A DNA stretch of 64,000 bases from Actinocrispum wychmicini. GTDB lineage: Bacteria; Actinomycetota; Actinomycetes; Mycobacteriales; Pseudonocardiaceae. The notes below the pieces were generated by a model. It was not told the DNA's origin. It did not search any database and was given only the letters and a program-made list of their open reading frames with translations. Position 1 is the first letter of the stretch. Each line of letters begins with the position of its first letter. Location of the stretch: positions 62,001 through 126,000 of the forward strand of contig NZ_SLWS01000002.1 in the NCBI RefSeq assembly GCF_004345645.1, written 5' to 3'. The translations under genes and the position numbers were made by a program. This document shows positions 16,771-25,000 of this stretch, piece by piece.

Positions 16771-18180
16771 ATGGGGGATGGTCGGGAACTGTCGGCGGCG
16801 AAGCAAGCGTTGCTGGCGCGGTGGCGGTCCGGTCAGGTGCCGGCCGCGCCGGTCGAGATCACGCCAGGCCCACCGCCTGACGGCCCCGTCCGGGCCTCGA
16901 TCCAGCAGAAGGAACTCTGGGACCTGTACGACCTGGCTCCCGGGAGCAGCAGTTCCAACATCTCCTACGCCGCCACCGTGAACTCCGACGTGGACGCCGG
17001 CGCCCTGGCCACTGCGATCGACCAACTCTCCCTGCGCCACGAGACGCTACGGACCACGATCACCTTCGACGGATTGGCATGGCAGCACATCCATGACCAA
17101 CCGCGGCCCGAACTCGAGACCGTCGATCTTTCGTCACTCCCGCCCGGCGAGGCGCTCGCCGAGGCGCACCGAATGGCCAATGCCTTGGCCCAGCAGGGGT
17201 TCCACATCACAACGCCCCCGCTGGTCCGAGTCGTGCTGTACCGACTCGGACCCGGCCGGCACCTGATCGCGGTGGTCGCCAACCACGCGGTCGCCGACGG
17301 ATGGTCATTGGCCATCGCGATGAAGGAGACCACCCAGATCTACGACGCCTTGCTCTCCGCGAAGACGCCCGATCTGGCCCCGTTGCCCGTGCAGTACCGC
17401 GACTACGCGCGCTGGCAGTGGCAATGGATGGACAGCGAAGAGGCACTGCGGCACGCCCACTACTGGGAGAAGGTCCTCCGGCCCGTCTCCGCGACCCGAC
17501 TGCCGACCGACTTCCCTCGGGGCGCGAACCGCGACCTGCGGGCCGGGTTGGCACAGATGGCGCTGTCGCCCGAATTGTCAGCGGCCGTGCGTCGCCTGGC
17601 GCAGGCCGAGCAGGTGTCGTTGTTCACCGTCCTGTTCACCGCGTTCGCCGTGCTTGTCCGGGAGCGGACCGGGGATCCCCTCGTCAGCGTGGGAACCCCG
17701 GCAGTCAGCAGGCCACATCCGCAGACCCTCCCCTTGATCGGGTTCTTCGCCAGCGTGGTGCCGCTGTGCACGGTCATCGAGGACGGCGACACGTTCCACA
17801 GGCTGTTGCACAGGGTCCGGGACGTCGCGTCCGACGCGATGACACACCAGGACTTCGCCCTGCCCATGTACCTCAATCGCGTGGAGGTGGATCGCGATTT
17901 CGCCCACCATCCGCTCTACACGGCGATGTTCGTCCTCCAGCCACCGATGCCGGCGTTCGAACTCGCGGGCGCGCCGCTCAAACCAGTCAACTTGGACCGC
18001 GGCGAGATGTTCAGCAACTTCGCCGTACACCTGTGGAACACCGAACCCGCCATCCACGGAACGATCGGATACTCGACTTCCGCATTTCGCCGCTCGACCA
18101 TCGACGAAATCATCGACCGCTACCTCGACATCCTTCACCACGCCACCGCCGACCCCGCCCGGTTGGTCGTTCACCTGTAG
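16771..18180 (+). CDS. Free-standing NRPS condensation-domain protein with docking-like N-terminus
   Basis: ATG 16771 has GGGGAG upstream. The first ~25 residues (ELSAAKQALLARWRSGQ) look like the helical N-terminal docking segment seen ahead of some NRPS condensation domains (TubC type). The rest is one condensation domain: active site NHAVADGWS near residue 171 (the catalytic His and DG kept, first His replaced by Asn), later QYRDYARWQ and IGFFASVVPL motifs. There is no carrier or adenylation domain. Together with the second free condensation protein on the other strand, this gives four condensation domains but only two adenylation domains in the locus, so at least one condensation step uses a substrate supplied otherwise. 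Confidence 0.87.
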   Translation: MGDGRELSAAKQALLARWRSGQVPAAPVEITPGPPPDGPVRASIQQKELWDLYDLAPGSSSSNISYAATVNSDVDAGALATAIDQLSLRHETLRTTITFDGLAWQHIHDQPRPELETVDLSSLPPGEALAEAHRMANALAQQGFHITTPPLVRVVLYRLGPGRHLIAVVANHAVADGWSLAIAMKETTQIYDALLSAKTPDLAPLPVQYRDYARWQWQWMDSEEALRHAHYWEKVLRPVSATRLPTDFPRGANRDLRAGLAQMALSPELSAAVRRLAQAEQVSLFTVLFTAFAVLVRERTGDPLVSVGTPAVSRPHPQTLPLIGFFASVVPLCTVIEDGDTFHRLLHRVRDVASDAMTHQDFALPMYLNRVEVDRDFAHHPLYTAMFVLQPPMPAFELAGAPLKPVNLDRGEMFSNFAVHLWNTEPAIHGTIGYSTSAFRRSTIDEIIDRYLDILHHATADPARLVVHL

Positions 18181-18275
18181 CACCTGCTGATGCGGCCCGT
18201 CACCGCCCACTCCGCCAGGGCAGACACTGAGGACTCACGTCGACACGGTCTTGCCTTGAATCGCCCGCCGGTGGC

Positions 18276-19214
18276 ATGCTTGAGTTCATGAATAGTGTGG
18301 GGGATCTGATTGATACCATCGATTTAACCGGCTGGCGCTCCAACGCGGACGAAAAGATTGCCCGTCAGCTGGTTGACTCATTTCAGCGCATCGGTTTCGC
18401 ATATGTCACCGGGCATGGTGTTCCCGACGAGACTGTCGAGCGTGCCTTCGACGCCTCCCGACAGTTTTTCCACCAAGACCCGGCCCAACTGGACACCGTG
18501 CACTACCGCCACGCGAACAAGTACCACGGGTTCGTGCCCAGGGGTGCGACCCCAGGTATTGGGTCGTTTCACGAAATGTACGACTTGGGCTTGGACATCC
18601 CCACCACCTACCGAGGCCCTGGTGCTGTCATGCGCACCACCCCCAACCTCTGGCCTGAGAACCTCCCGATGTTTCGCCCGGCTGTCGAGCGTTACCAGGG
18701 CGCGATGCGTGACCTCGCCGACTCGATCCTCGCCGCCCTCGCAGTCGGCCTCGGTCTGCCCGCCGACTTCTTCAGGATCCGCTGTGCGGAACCGCACGCG
18801 CAGATGCGACTGCTGCACTACCTGCCGTTCGCCGCGGACTCAGCGGACAGGTTCAGCGTCGGCCGGCACTGTGACTACGAGACTGTAACCATCCTCGCCC
18901 AGGATGACGTGGGCGGCCTTCAGGTATCTGGCCCGGACGGGCAATGGATCAATGTCCCGCCGCTCGACGGCACGTTCGTCCTCAACGCCGGCGACATGTT
19001 GACCAGATGGACCAACGGGCTGCTCCCTGCCACCCCGCACCGTGTCCTTTCCCCCACTGACACGGAACGGTTCTCGGTCGCGTTCTTCTACGCCACCAGC
19101 TATGACGTAGTAGTTGAACCAGCACTGCCACCGGCCGATCCCGATGGTCCCCAGTATGAACCTATTACTACTGGCGCCTACATGTGGCAACGCTTTACCG
19201 AAGAAGGCATTTGA
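18276..19214 (+). CDS. Isopenicillin-N-synthase-like non-heme Fe(II) oxygenase, copy 1
   Basis: The protein (312 aa from ATG 18276; ATG 18288 is an equally possible start) has the DIOX_N signature near its N-terminus (GFAYVTGHGVPDE) and a C-terminal 2OG-Fe(II) oxygenase fold. Iron ligands appear as H-C-D in VGRHCDYETVT and the distal His in TPHRVLSP, followed by the R-x-S pair (RFSVAFF) that binds 2-oxoglutarate or substrate. It is a close paralogue of the convergent gene at 19357-20286. Family members hydroxylate, desaturate, cyclise or epimerise amino acid-derived scaffolds. A tailoring role in this cluster is inferred from position. Confidence 0.88.
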   Translation: MLEFMNSVGDLIDTIDLTGWRSNADEKIARQLVDSFQRIGFAYVTGHGVPDETVERAFDASRQFFHQDPAQLDTVHYRHANKYHGFVPRGATPGIGSFHEMYDLGLDIPTTYRGPGAVMRTTPNLWPENLPMFRPAVERYQGAMRDLADSILAALAVGLGLPADFFRIRCAEPHAQMRLLHYLPFAADSADRFSVGRHCDYETVTILAQDDVGGLQVSGPDGQWINVPPLDGTFVLNAGDMLTRWTNGLLPATPHRVLSPTDTERFSVAFFYATSYDVVVEPALPPADPDGPQYEPITTGAYMWQRFTEEGI

Positions 19215-19244
19215 CTTCTCGATCAGGGAGTCACGTTACCAGCG

Positions 19245-19268
19245 GTCCCAGCCGGGTAGCCCCGGCTG
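19245..19268. terminator. Bidirectional hairpin terminator
   Basis: CCCAGCCGGG (19245-19254) pairs perfectly with CCCGGCTGGG (19259-19268) across a 4-base loop. It lies between two convergent oxygenase genes and could terminate both. Confidence 0.7.
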
Positions 19269-19356
19269 GGCCAGAAACGTCTGATACCCGAACAACCATG
19301 ACACACGATCCGCTGTGGAGCGATTGGTACGGGCGCCGCCCCGGTCGGCGGGGATG

Positions 19357-20286
19357 TCAGATGCCGTCCTCGGTAAACCGCTTCTCCATGTACGCTCCGG
19401 TAGTTATCGGCGCGTACTCCTGCGCCTCGTCGGTCATCGGCTCACCGATCGGTTCGATGAGCACGTCGTAGCTGGTGCCGTAGAAGAACGCCACCGAGTA
19501 GCGCTCCTCGGTCCTGGGCGTCAGCACCCTGTGCGGCGTCGCCGGCATCCGTCCGTTGGTCCAGAAGGTGAGCATGTCCCCAGCGTTGATCACGAACGCG
19601 CCCTCGATCGGCGGGACGTTGATCCACTGCTCGTCCGGGCCACACACCTGCAGACCGCCCACATTGTCCTGGGCGAGGATGGTCACCGCCTCGTAGTCGC
19701 TGTGCCGCCCGACGCTCAGCGCGTCGTCCGGCGCGTCGTGACGCGGAAGATAGTGCAGCAGCCGCATCTGCGCGTGCGGCTCGGCACATCGGATCGTGAA
19801 GAAATCCGTCGGCAGCCCCAGGCCCGTCGATATCGCGCCGAGGATCTCGTCGCAGAGAGCCCGCATCGCGACTTGGTAGCGTTGGACGGCCGGCTTGAAG
19901 CCGGGTAGGTCCGTCGGCCACAAGTTGGGCACTCGACGCATGAACGCGCCGGGACCCTCATATGTGGTCGCGATCTCCATGCCGGTGTCGTAAATCTCGT
20001 GGAACGAGCCGGTTCCTGGAATCACGCCAGCGGGAACATAGCCGTGATAGTTGCTCGCATGACGGTAGTGCAAGGCATCGAGAGCCTCGGCGTCCTGGTG
20101 GAACAACTGCCGCGAGGCGTCGAATACCCCCGCGACCGTGTCACCGGGCACGCCGTGCCCAGTGACATAGGCGAAGCCGGTGCGCTGAAAAGACTCGACG
20201 AGGCGGAGTGCGGTCGCCTCGTCGGCGTTCGTACGCCACGCAGCCAAATCGATGACGTCGATAGTTTCCCCCGCAGCAACGTTCAT
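19357..20286 (-). CDS. Isopenicillin-N-synthase-like non-heme Fe(II) oxygenase, copy 2
   Basis: From ATG 20286 the protein is 309 residues; the frame extends upstream to 20424 but the homologous part starts at MNVAAGETIDVIDL. It shares with copy 1 the GFAYVTGHGVPGD motif, the VGRHSDYEAVTILAQD iron site, the TPHRVLTP distal His and the RYSVAFF 2OG/substrate pair, and the same C-terminal ending (ITTGAYM..RFTE.GI). The two copies are tail to tail with a shared hairpin between them. Divergence from nucleotide-sugar dehydrogenase leaves 121 bp for promoters. A duplicated pair suggests two successive or site-specific oxidations of one scaffold (inference). Confidence 0.88.
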   Translation of the reverse strand: MNVAAGETIDVIDLAAWRTNADEATALRLVESFQRTGFAYVTGHGVPGDTVAGVFDASRQLFHQDAEALDALHYRHASNYHGYVPAGVIPGTGSFHEIYDTGMEIATTYEGPGAFMRRVPNLWPTDLPGFKPAVQRYQVAMRALCDEILGAISTGLGLPTDFFTIRCAEPHAQMRLLHYLPRHDAPDDALSVGRHSDYEAVTILAQDNVGGLQVCGPDEQWINVPPIEGAFVINAGDMLTFWTNGRMPATPHRVLTPRTEERYSVAFFYGTSYDVLIEPIGEPMTDEAQEYAPITTGAYMEKRFTEDGI

Positions 20287-20407
20287 GAGATCCAAGCATG
20301 CCAGCGCGGGCAATTCAAAGCAAGGGATGCCGCTACGGACCGTCTCTTGTGGATCAGCCTGTCCACATGGGGTCGTGAATTGCCGTCCTGCCCGTACGAT
20401 CACGGTC

Positions 20408-21709
20408 ATGGCTGAATACGTCACAGTGATCGGTCTCGGTTATGTCGGCCTCCCGGTGGCGGTGTCCCTCGCCGGAGCCGGGGTCCGGGTGGCCGGGGTC
20501 GACACGAACCCGGTGGTACGGAACGCCGTCCAGGCCCGCCAGGCACCCTTCTTCGAACCCGGCCTCACCGAGGCGTTACGCGCTCTCCCGGAGGGCATGC
20601 TTACCGTCGCCGCAGCACCGCCGGCCACTCGGCCACCGCGCGCGATCGTCATCTGCGTCGGTACCCCAACAGATCCTGACACGCTCCAGCCCGACCTCAC
20701 ACACCTGCAGGCCGCTGTGGATGTCGGGGCCTCGCACATGGGCGACAACACCTTGGTCGTCGTCCGCAGCACAGTGCCGGTCGGCACCTGCCGACAACTT
20801 GTCCTGCCGAGGCTGCGCGCGCAGGTCGCCAACCCGATGCTCGCGTTCTGTCCGGAACGGCTGATCCAGGGCACCGCACTGGCCGAAATCCGGAGCCTCC
20901 CCCAGATCGTCGGGCCGCTCGACGAGCGGTCCCTGGCCGCCGCGGACGATCTCCACGCCACCCTGACCGACAAGCGGGTATCCGTGTCCTCGTTGGAGAC
21001 GGCCGAGATGATCAAGCTTGTCGGCAACGCCCACACGGACCTGATCTACGGCTTCGGCAACGAGGTCGCGCTGATGGCCACGGCCCTCGGTCTGGATGCC
21101 GGCGAGGTCATCCGCTCGGCCAACACCGGCTACCCGCGACCGGACATCTCGCTTCCCGGATATGTCGGTGGCAGCTGTCTGACCAAGGACCCTTATCTTC
21201 TGATGTACTCGGCCTCCTCTGCCGGATACTCGCCTCCGATGGTCGCCGCGGCAAGGCAACTCAACGAAGAAGTTCCCGTACTGGCCGTCGGACGATTCAC
21301 TCGGCAACTGGCCGAACTGTCGAACCGGCCGTTCACCGAATCGAAGATCCTGGTGTGCGGCATGGCCTACAAAGGGCGGCCGGAGACCGATGACGTCCGC
21401 GGCGCCGCCAGCACCACGGTCGCGCGACTGCTCGGCGGAAACGTGAAGACGCTGGCAGGGCATGATTTCCTGGTCCCCGACCACGTAGTGCGCGGGCTCG
21501 GGTTCGAACCAGCGGGACTTGAGGGCGGCCTGCATGACGCTGACGGCGCCCTCTTGCTGGTAGACCACCCTCGCTACCGAGACATCACCGCCGATCAGGT
21601 CCGTGCGCTGATGCGTGGACCACGCCTCATACTGGACATGTGGGGTATCGCTGAGGACGCGCTCGCCGACGAGGACGGCATCACCTATGTGAGGTACGGC
21701 CGTGGCTGA
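20408..21709 (+). CDS. UDP-glucose/UDP-sugar 6-dehydrogenase
   Basis: ATG 20408 is chosen because VTVIGLGYVGLPVA, the N-terminal NAD-binding motif, follows at once; the upstream in-frame extension is not conserved-looking. The 433-residue protein has the central and C-terminal UDP-sugar dehydrogenase domains, with the catalytic cysteine in GYVGGSCLTKDP and KLVGNAHTD before it. It would oxidise C6 of a nucleotide sugar to the uronate with two NAD+. It overlaps the next gene by 8 bp, so UDP-uronate made here is probably passed to that epimerase/decarboxylase-like enzyme. The pair could supply a sugar for the product or for cell-surface polymer. Confidence 0.92.
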   Translation: MAEYVTVIGLGYVGLPVAVSLAGAGVRVAGVDTNPVVRNAVQARQAPFFEPGLTEALRALPEGMLTVAAAPPATRPPRAIVICVGTPTDPDTLQPDLTHLQAAVDVGASHMGDNTLVVVRSTVPVGTCRQLVLPRLRAQVANPMLAFCPERLIQGTALAEIRSLPQIVGPLDERSLAAADDLHATLTDKRVSVSSLETAEMIKLVGNAHTDLIYGFGNEVALMATALGLDAGEVIRSANTGYPRPDISLPGYVGGSCLTKDPYLLMYSASSAGYSPPMVAAARQLNEEVPVLAVGRFTRQLAELSNRPFTESKILVCGMAYKGRPETDDVRGAASTTVARLLGGNVKTLAGHDFLVPDHVVRGLGFEPAGLEGGLHDADGALLLVDHPRYRDITADQVRALMRGPRLILDMWGIAEDALADEDGITYVRYGRG

Positions 21710-22652
21710 CCGGATACTCGTCACCGGTGGGGGCGGGTTCGTCGGCTACCACCTGGCCCAACGGCTGCTCAGCGACGGCGCGGAGGTCGTGATCCTCGAC
21801 GATTTCTCCCGCAGCCGGCCCGACCGGGACTTCGACCGTCTGCGAAAGCACGTCCAAGTGGTCGAACACGACCTGCGCCTCGCCATCCCCGCCGCCCTCC
21901 TGCCCGGCGACTTCGACGGGGTGTACCACCTCGCCGCCGTCGTAGGGGTCCAACGCACGATCGACAACCCGGTCAATGTGTTGCGTACCAACGTCTTGTC
22001 CACCCTGAACCTGCTCGACTGGTGTTTGGCAAGTCCGCCGGGCATGCTGTTCTTCAGTTCCACCAGTGAGGTCGCGGACGGCGCGGTGACAGCGGGCTTG
22101 ACCGAACTGCCCGCGCCGGAACAGGTACCCTATGTGGCGACGGAACCTTGGTCGCCCAGGACATCGTACTCGCTCAGTAAGGTAACCGGCGAGCTGTTGG
22201 TGACGCAGTGCGCCAAGGACTTCCCGGTTCGCATCGGCCGCTACCACAACGTCTACGGGCCCCGAATGGGCAATTCACATGTCATCCCCCAGTTCCTGCG
22301 ACGGGCGCTCGACGGCGTGGATCCCTTCCCGATCTATGGCGCGAACCAGACCCGCGCGTTCTGCTACGTGGACGACGCCGTGTCCGCCACCGTCGCGGTG
22401 GCCAGGTCCGCGCCCGCGAAAGTGGTCGCCAACATCGGCAACGACACCCAGGAGATCACCGCCAGGGACCTCGCGGCCCATATTTTCACCGTCGCTGGAG
22501 TCCAGCCGCGGGTGGAGATCTTCGGCCCACCGCCGGGTTCGCCCGATCGGCGACTGCCGGACCTGACCACCCTGAGGACGTTGACCGGTTACCAACCTCG
22601 GGTCAATCTGGCCGAGGGCCTGAGGATGACATACGAGTGGTATGCCCAGTGA
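21702..22652 (+). CDS. NAD-dependent epimerase/dehydratase (extended SDR), nucleotide-sugar modifying
   Basis: The start is GTG 21702, overlapping the dehydrogenase stop. The 316-residue protein has [15 protein letters not shown] at its N-terminus, an SSTSEV strand and the catalytic SYSLSK (Tyr-X3-Lys), then [12 protein letters not shown], typical of UDP-glucuronate decarboxylases and 4-epimerases. The preceding gene makes a UDP-uronate, so epimerisation or decarboxylation of that sugar is the likely step. No sugar transferase lies next to it; the GT-like gene at 25 kb is separated by a rearranged stretch. Confidence 0.9.
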   Translation: MADRILVTGGGGFVGYHLAQRLLSDGAEVVILDDFSRSRPDRDFDRLRKHVQVVEHDLRLAIPAALLPGDFDGVYHLAAVVGVQRTIDNPVNVLRTNVLSTLNLLDWCLASPPGMLFFSSTSEVADGAVTAGLTELPAPEQVPYVATEPWSPRTSYSLSKVTGELLVTQCAKDFPVRIGRYHNVYGPRMGNSHVIPQFLRRALDGVDPFPIYGANQTRAFCYVDDAVSATVAVARSAPAKVVANIGNDTQEITARDLAAHIFTVAGVQPRVEIFGPPPGSPDRRLPDLTTLRTLTGYQPRVNLAEGLRMTYEWYAQ

Positions 22653-22762
22653 CCGAGTTTGGGTATTTCGGCGTGTGATCGGAGCATCCAGCGGGATGAC
22701 ACTGGCTGGATCATGGTTCGGTGGCCGCTGATCGAGGCTCTGGTGTGGCCGGTGGTCATTGA

Positions 22763-22790
22763 GTCGCTCCCGCGTACGCGGGGATCGTTC
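22763..22790. repeat. Single CRISPR type I-E-like repeat unit
   Basis: The 28-base stretch beginning GTCGCTCCCGCG and ending GGGGATCGTTC has the partial palindrome CCCGCG-TA-CGCGGG followed by GGGAT, the form of type I-E CRISPR repeats. I saw no second copy within the next ~100 bases and no cas gene, so this is a lone relic or a chance resemblance. It lies in the 220-bp gap between the epimerase and a transposase remnant. Confidence 0.3.
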
Positions 22791-22872
22791 TACCGTTGTG
22801 GGTGCCGAAAACCACGTTGTACCGCTTCAAAATAGAATTCAGGTCAGTGGCCAGCAGGAGTACCAAACAGGT

Positions 22873-23079
22873 TCAGGCTGCTCGTCGGTACTCGTTGATC
22901 ACACCACCCAGTACCCGATGGCGCCGGATCGCCGAATCCAGGGCCGTGACGGAAGGCCGATCCACGTCATCAGGTGCCCGCTGTGCCCGCGACTGGTGAG
23001 GTCGGTGACCGTTGTAGTGGTCGACGTAGTCGGCAAGGAAGACGGCGGCGTGGCGCTCGTTGTAGATCAGCAATTGAAT
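22873..23079 (-). mobile_element. C-terminal remnant of an IS transposase (integrase core)
   Basis: The last ~68 residues of a DDE transposase remain: LADYVDHYNGHRPHQ is the conserved end of the rve integrase core and RRHRVLGGVINEY a typical C-terminus, followed by a stop. The upstream part is replaced at about 23,080 by the NB-ARC gene. I could not identify terminal inverted repeats or a target duplication, so the element family (IS481/IS3-like) is uncertain. Confidence 0.75.
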
Positions 23080-23848
23080 CGTGCCTGCCCCCGACGGAGA
23101 GGCCACCGAGCCTCCGGTCGTCGTCGGTCAGTTCGGCGACCAGGGCGGCCACCGGCAGGTGGGGGCGTCGCAGCAGCCGCGCCACCGCCACCCGCAACGC
23201 GATCGGCAAGCCCGAGCACAGCCTGGCCAACGCGATCGACGCTGCCGGATCGGCATCGACGCGCCCGTCGCCGCAGTGCCGCCGCAGCAGTTCCACAGCG
23301 TCGTCGTCGGCCAGCGGTTCCAGTTCGACCGGCATGGCGCCGTCCAATTCCAGTTCCACGAGTCGGCCATTGCTGGTCGCGACGACGACACTGCCGCCCG
23401 AATTGGGGAGAAAGGGACGCACATGGGCGGGCTCAGTGACATCGTCCAGCATCACCACGCAGCGGCGCGTGGAGATCGTCGACCGATACAAGTTGGTCCG
23501 AGCCGCCAACGACGTGGGAATGGTCGACTCCGCCACTCCCAACGATCGCAGAACGTCCGCCAACCCGTCTCCCACGGCGGTACCGTCCGGCGTGCGCAGC
23601 GCCGCGAAATCGACATACAGCCGGCCATCCGGGAAATGCTCGCGCTGCCGCGCCACCCACGTGTACACCATCGCGCTCTTGCCAACGCCGACCAGCCCGG
23701 TAACCACCGCGAGCTGGGAATCCACGCCCGGTCGTCGCGGCACCAACTGATCCAGCAGCGCCAACTCGTCGACCCGGTTCACAAAGGCCGGATTTGGCCG
23801 AGGAACCTGGTCGGGGTCATCCACACGCACCATCCACGCCCCACACAT
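23080..23848 (-). pseudogene. NB-ARC (STAND) regulator, truncated by transposase remnant
   Basis: About 255 residues of an NB-ARC ATPase remain: FVNRVDEL, Walker A GLVGVGKSAMVYTW, Walker B CVVMLDDV, and a GLPIALRVAVARL helix. The similarity stops at LTDDDRRLGGLSVG, where the frame runs into the transposase remnant and stops at 22970. The winged-helix and TPR parts expected of an AfsR/SARP-like or STAND protein are lost. Start is uncertain (ATG 23848 or 23833). The P-loop is intact but without its output domains the product is probably non-functional. Confidence 0.75.
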
Positions 23849-23963
23849 CCCGCCGTCGGTGACAGGAAGACAACGCTACGCCATCCACCGCATAGTTTCT
23901 CGGCACGTCGCACATCACCGACGACAACGGGACCCCACCCACCCGGACAGCTACTGTTCCCGA

Positions 23964-24479
23964 ATGAACACCACAGGACCATGGTGGGGCACACCGGTCG
24001 TCACTTTCGCCGGGGTGCTGCTGACGCTGTTCTCCACAATGTGGATCACCTACAGGACCAAACGCAGGGAGACCGCGTTCCGGTGGGTCGAGGCCAAGAA
24101 GCAGCTCTACATCAGCTTCACGCAATCCTGCCACGACCTGCGGCGCCTTGCGGTGTGGACCGCCGCCGAGACCGAGCCGCACACGGCGCTGGCCGCGATC
24201 CGCCTGCTGACCGTCGAATTCGAGATCATCGCTCCGCCTCGTGTCACCGAGCACGCGGCCGCGACCCTCCTCGCCGCCGAACGACTCGCCGACCACATTG
24301 TCACGATCCGCGCAGAGAGCAGGCCCGGCCCAGGCAACACGATCGCCGAACGGTTCCGCGAACCCCACACACAGATCGAGCAGGAGCTGTCCGTCACCAT
24401 GCGCGAGTTCGTCGCCACCGCCCGCGCCGACCTCGATGTCAAGTCACGGTTCGCACCGTTGACCGCTGGTACTGAGTGA
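23964..24479 (+). CDS. Hypothetical single-pass membrane protein
   Basis: ATG 23964 opens a 171-residue protein with an N-terminal hydrophobic segment (VVTFAGVLLTLFSTMWI, about residues 12-28), then basic YRTKRRE and a soluble, alanine-rich helical domain. The pattern matches small actinobacterial proteins that are anchored by one N-terminal helix with a cytoplasmic coiled domain. I do not recognise a family or function. It is isolated between the truncated NB-ARC gene and a 520-bp gap. Confidence 0.6.
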   Translation: MNTTGPWWGTPVVTFAGVLLTLFSTMWITYRTKRRETAFRWVEAKKQLYISFTQSCHDLRRLAVWTAAETEPHTALAAIRLLTVEFEIIAPPRVTEHAAATLLAAERLADHIVTIRAESRPGPGNTIAERFREPHTQIEQELSVTMREFVATARADLDVKSRFAPLTAGTE

Positions 24480-25000
24480 CCACGGAGGGTGGCCCCGAAT
24501 ATGTCCAGACAAAGCCAACGTCAAGAAGCTCGACGACGACAACGCGATCGCCTACAGCACCGTCAACGCCATCGCCGGCGGATGACCCGACCGGCCGCGG
24601 GCTTGACACTCGTGGCGATCCGGGCTGGAGCCCGCGTCGTTCCAGGTTAGGGCAGGTATTACGGTGCGGGTATGACGTCGTCCGGGCCCTGGCAGGTGTC
24701 TGCGCCGGCTGGTTCGGTTCCGGGTGCGGTGCTGACCTTGGTCGTGACCGGCCGACCCAAGGCGCGCTCACCGTTCGGCAAGCCCACGATCGGTGCGGCC
24801 GTCCTCATCGCATGCGTCCGCCAGACCGGCAAGCCGGGCTCCCATGGAGCGGTGGACGACGGTCGGCATTCCTCCTGTCCGGAGGAAAACGCCCGATCCT
24901 CATCGCTCGCCGCTCCCAACGGTTTCCCCACCGCAGCACAGCTTGATCTGAGTGTGCACACATCAGTGCACGATCCTGTCTCGATGACGGGCGCGACCCC
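24480..25000. other. Gap without a recognised gene
   Basis: No reading frame here resembles a known protein. A short open stretch ending at 24585 (reading KANVKKLDDDNAIAYSTVN before the stop) may be the tail of a lost gene. Base composition is like the surroundings. Confidence 0.4.
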
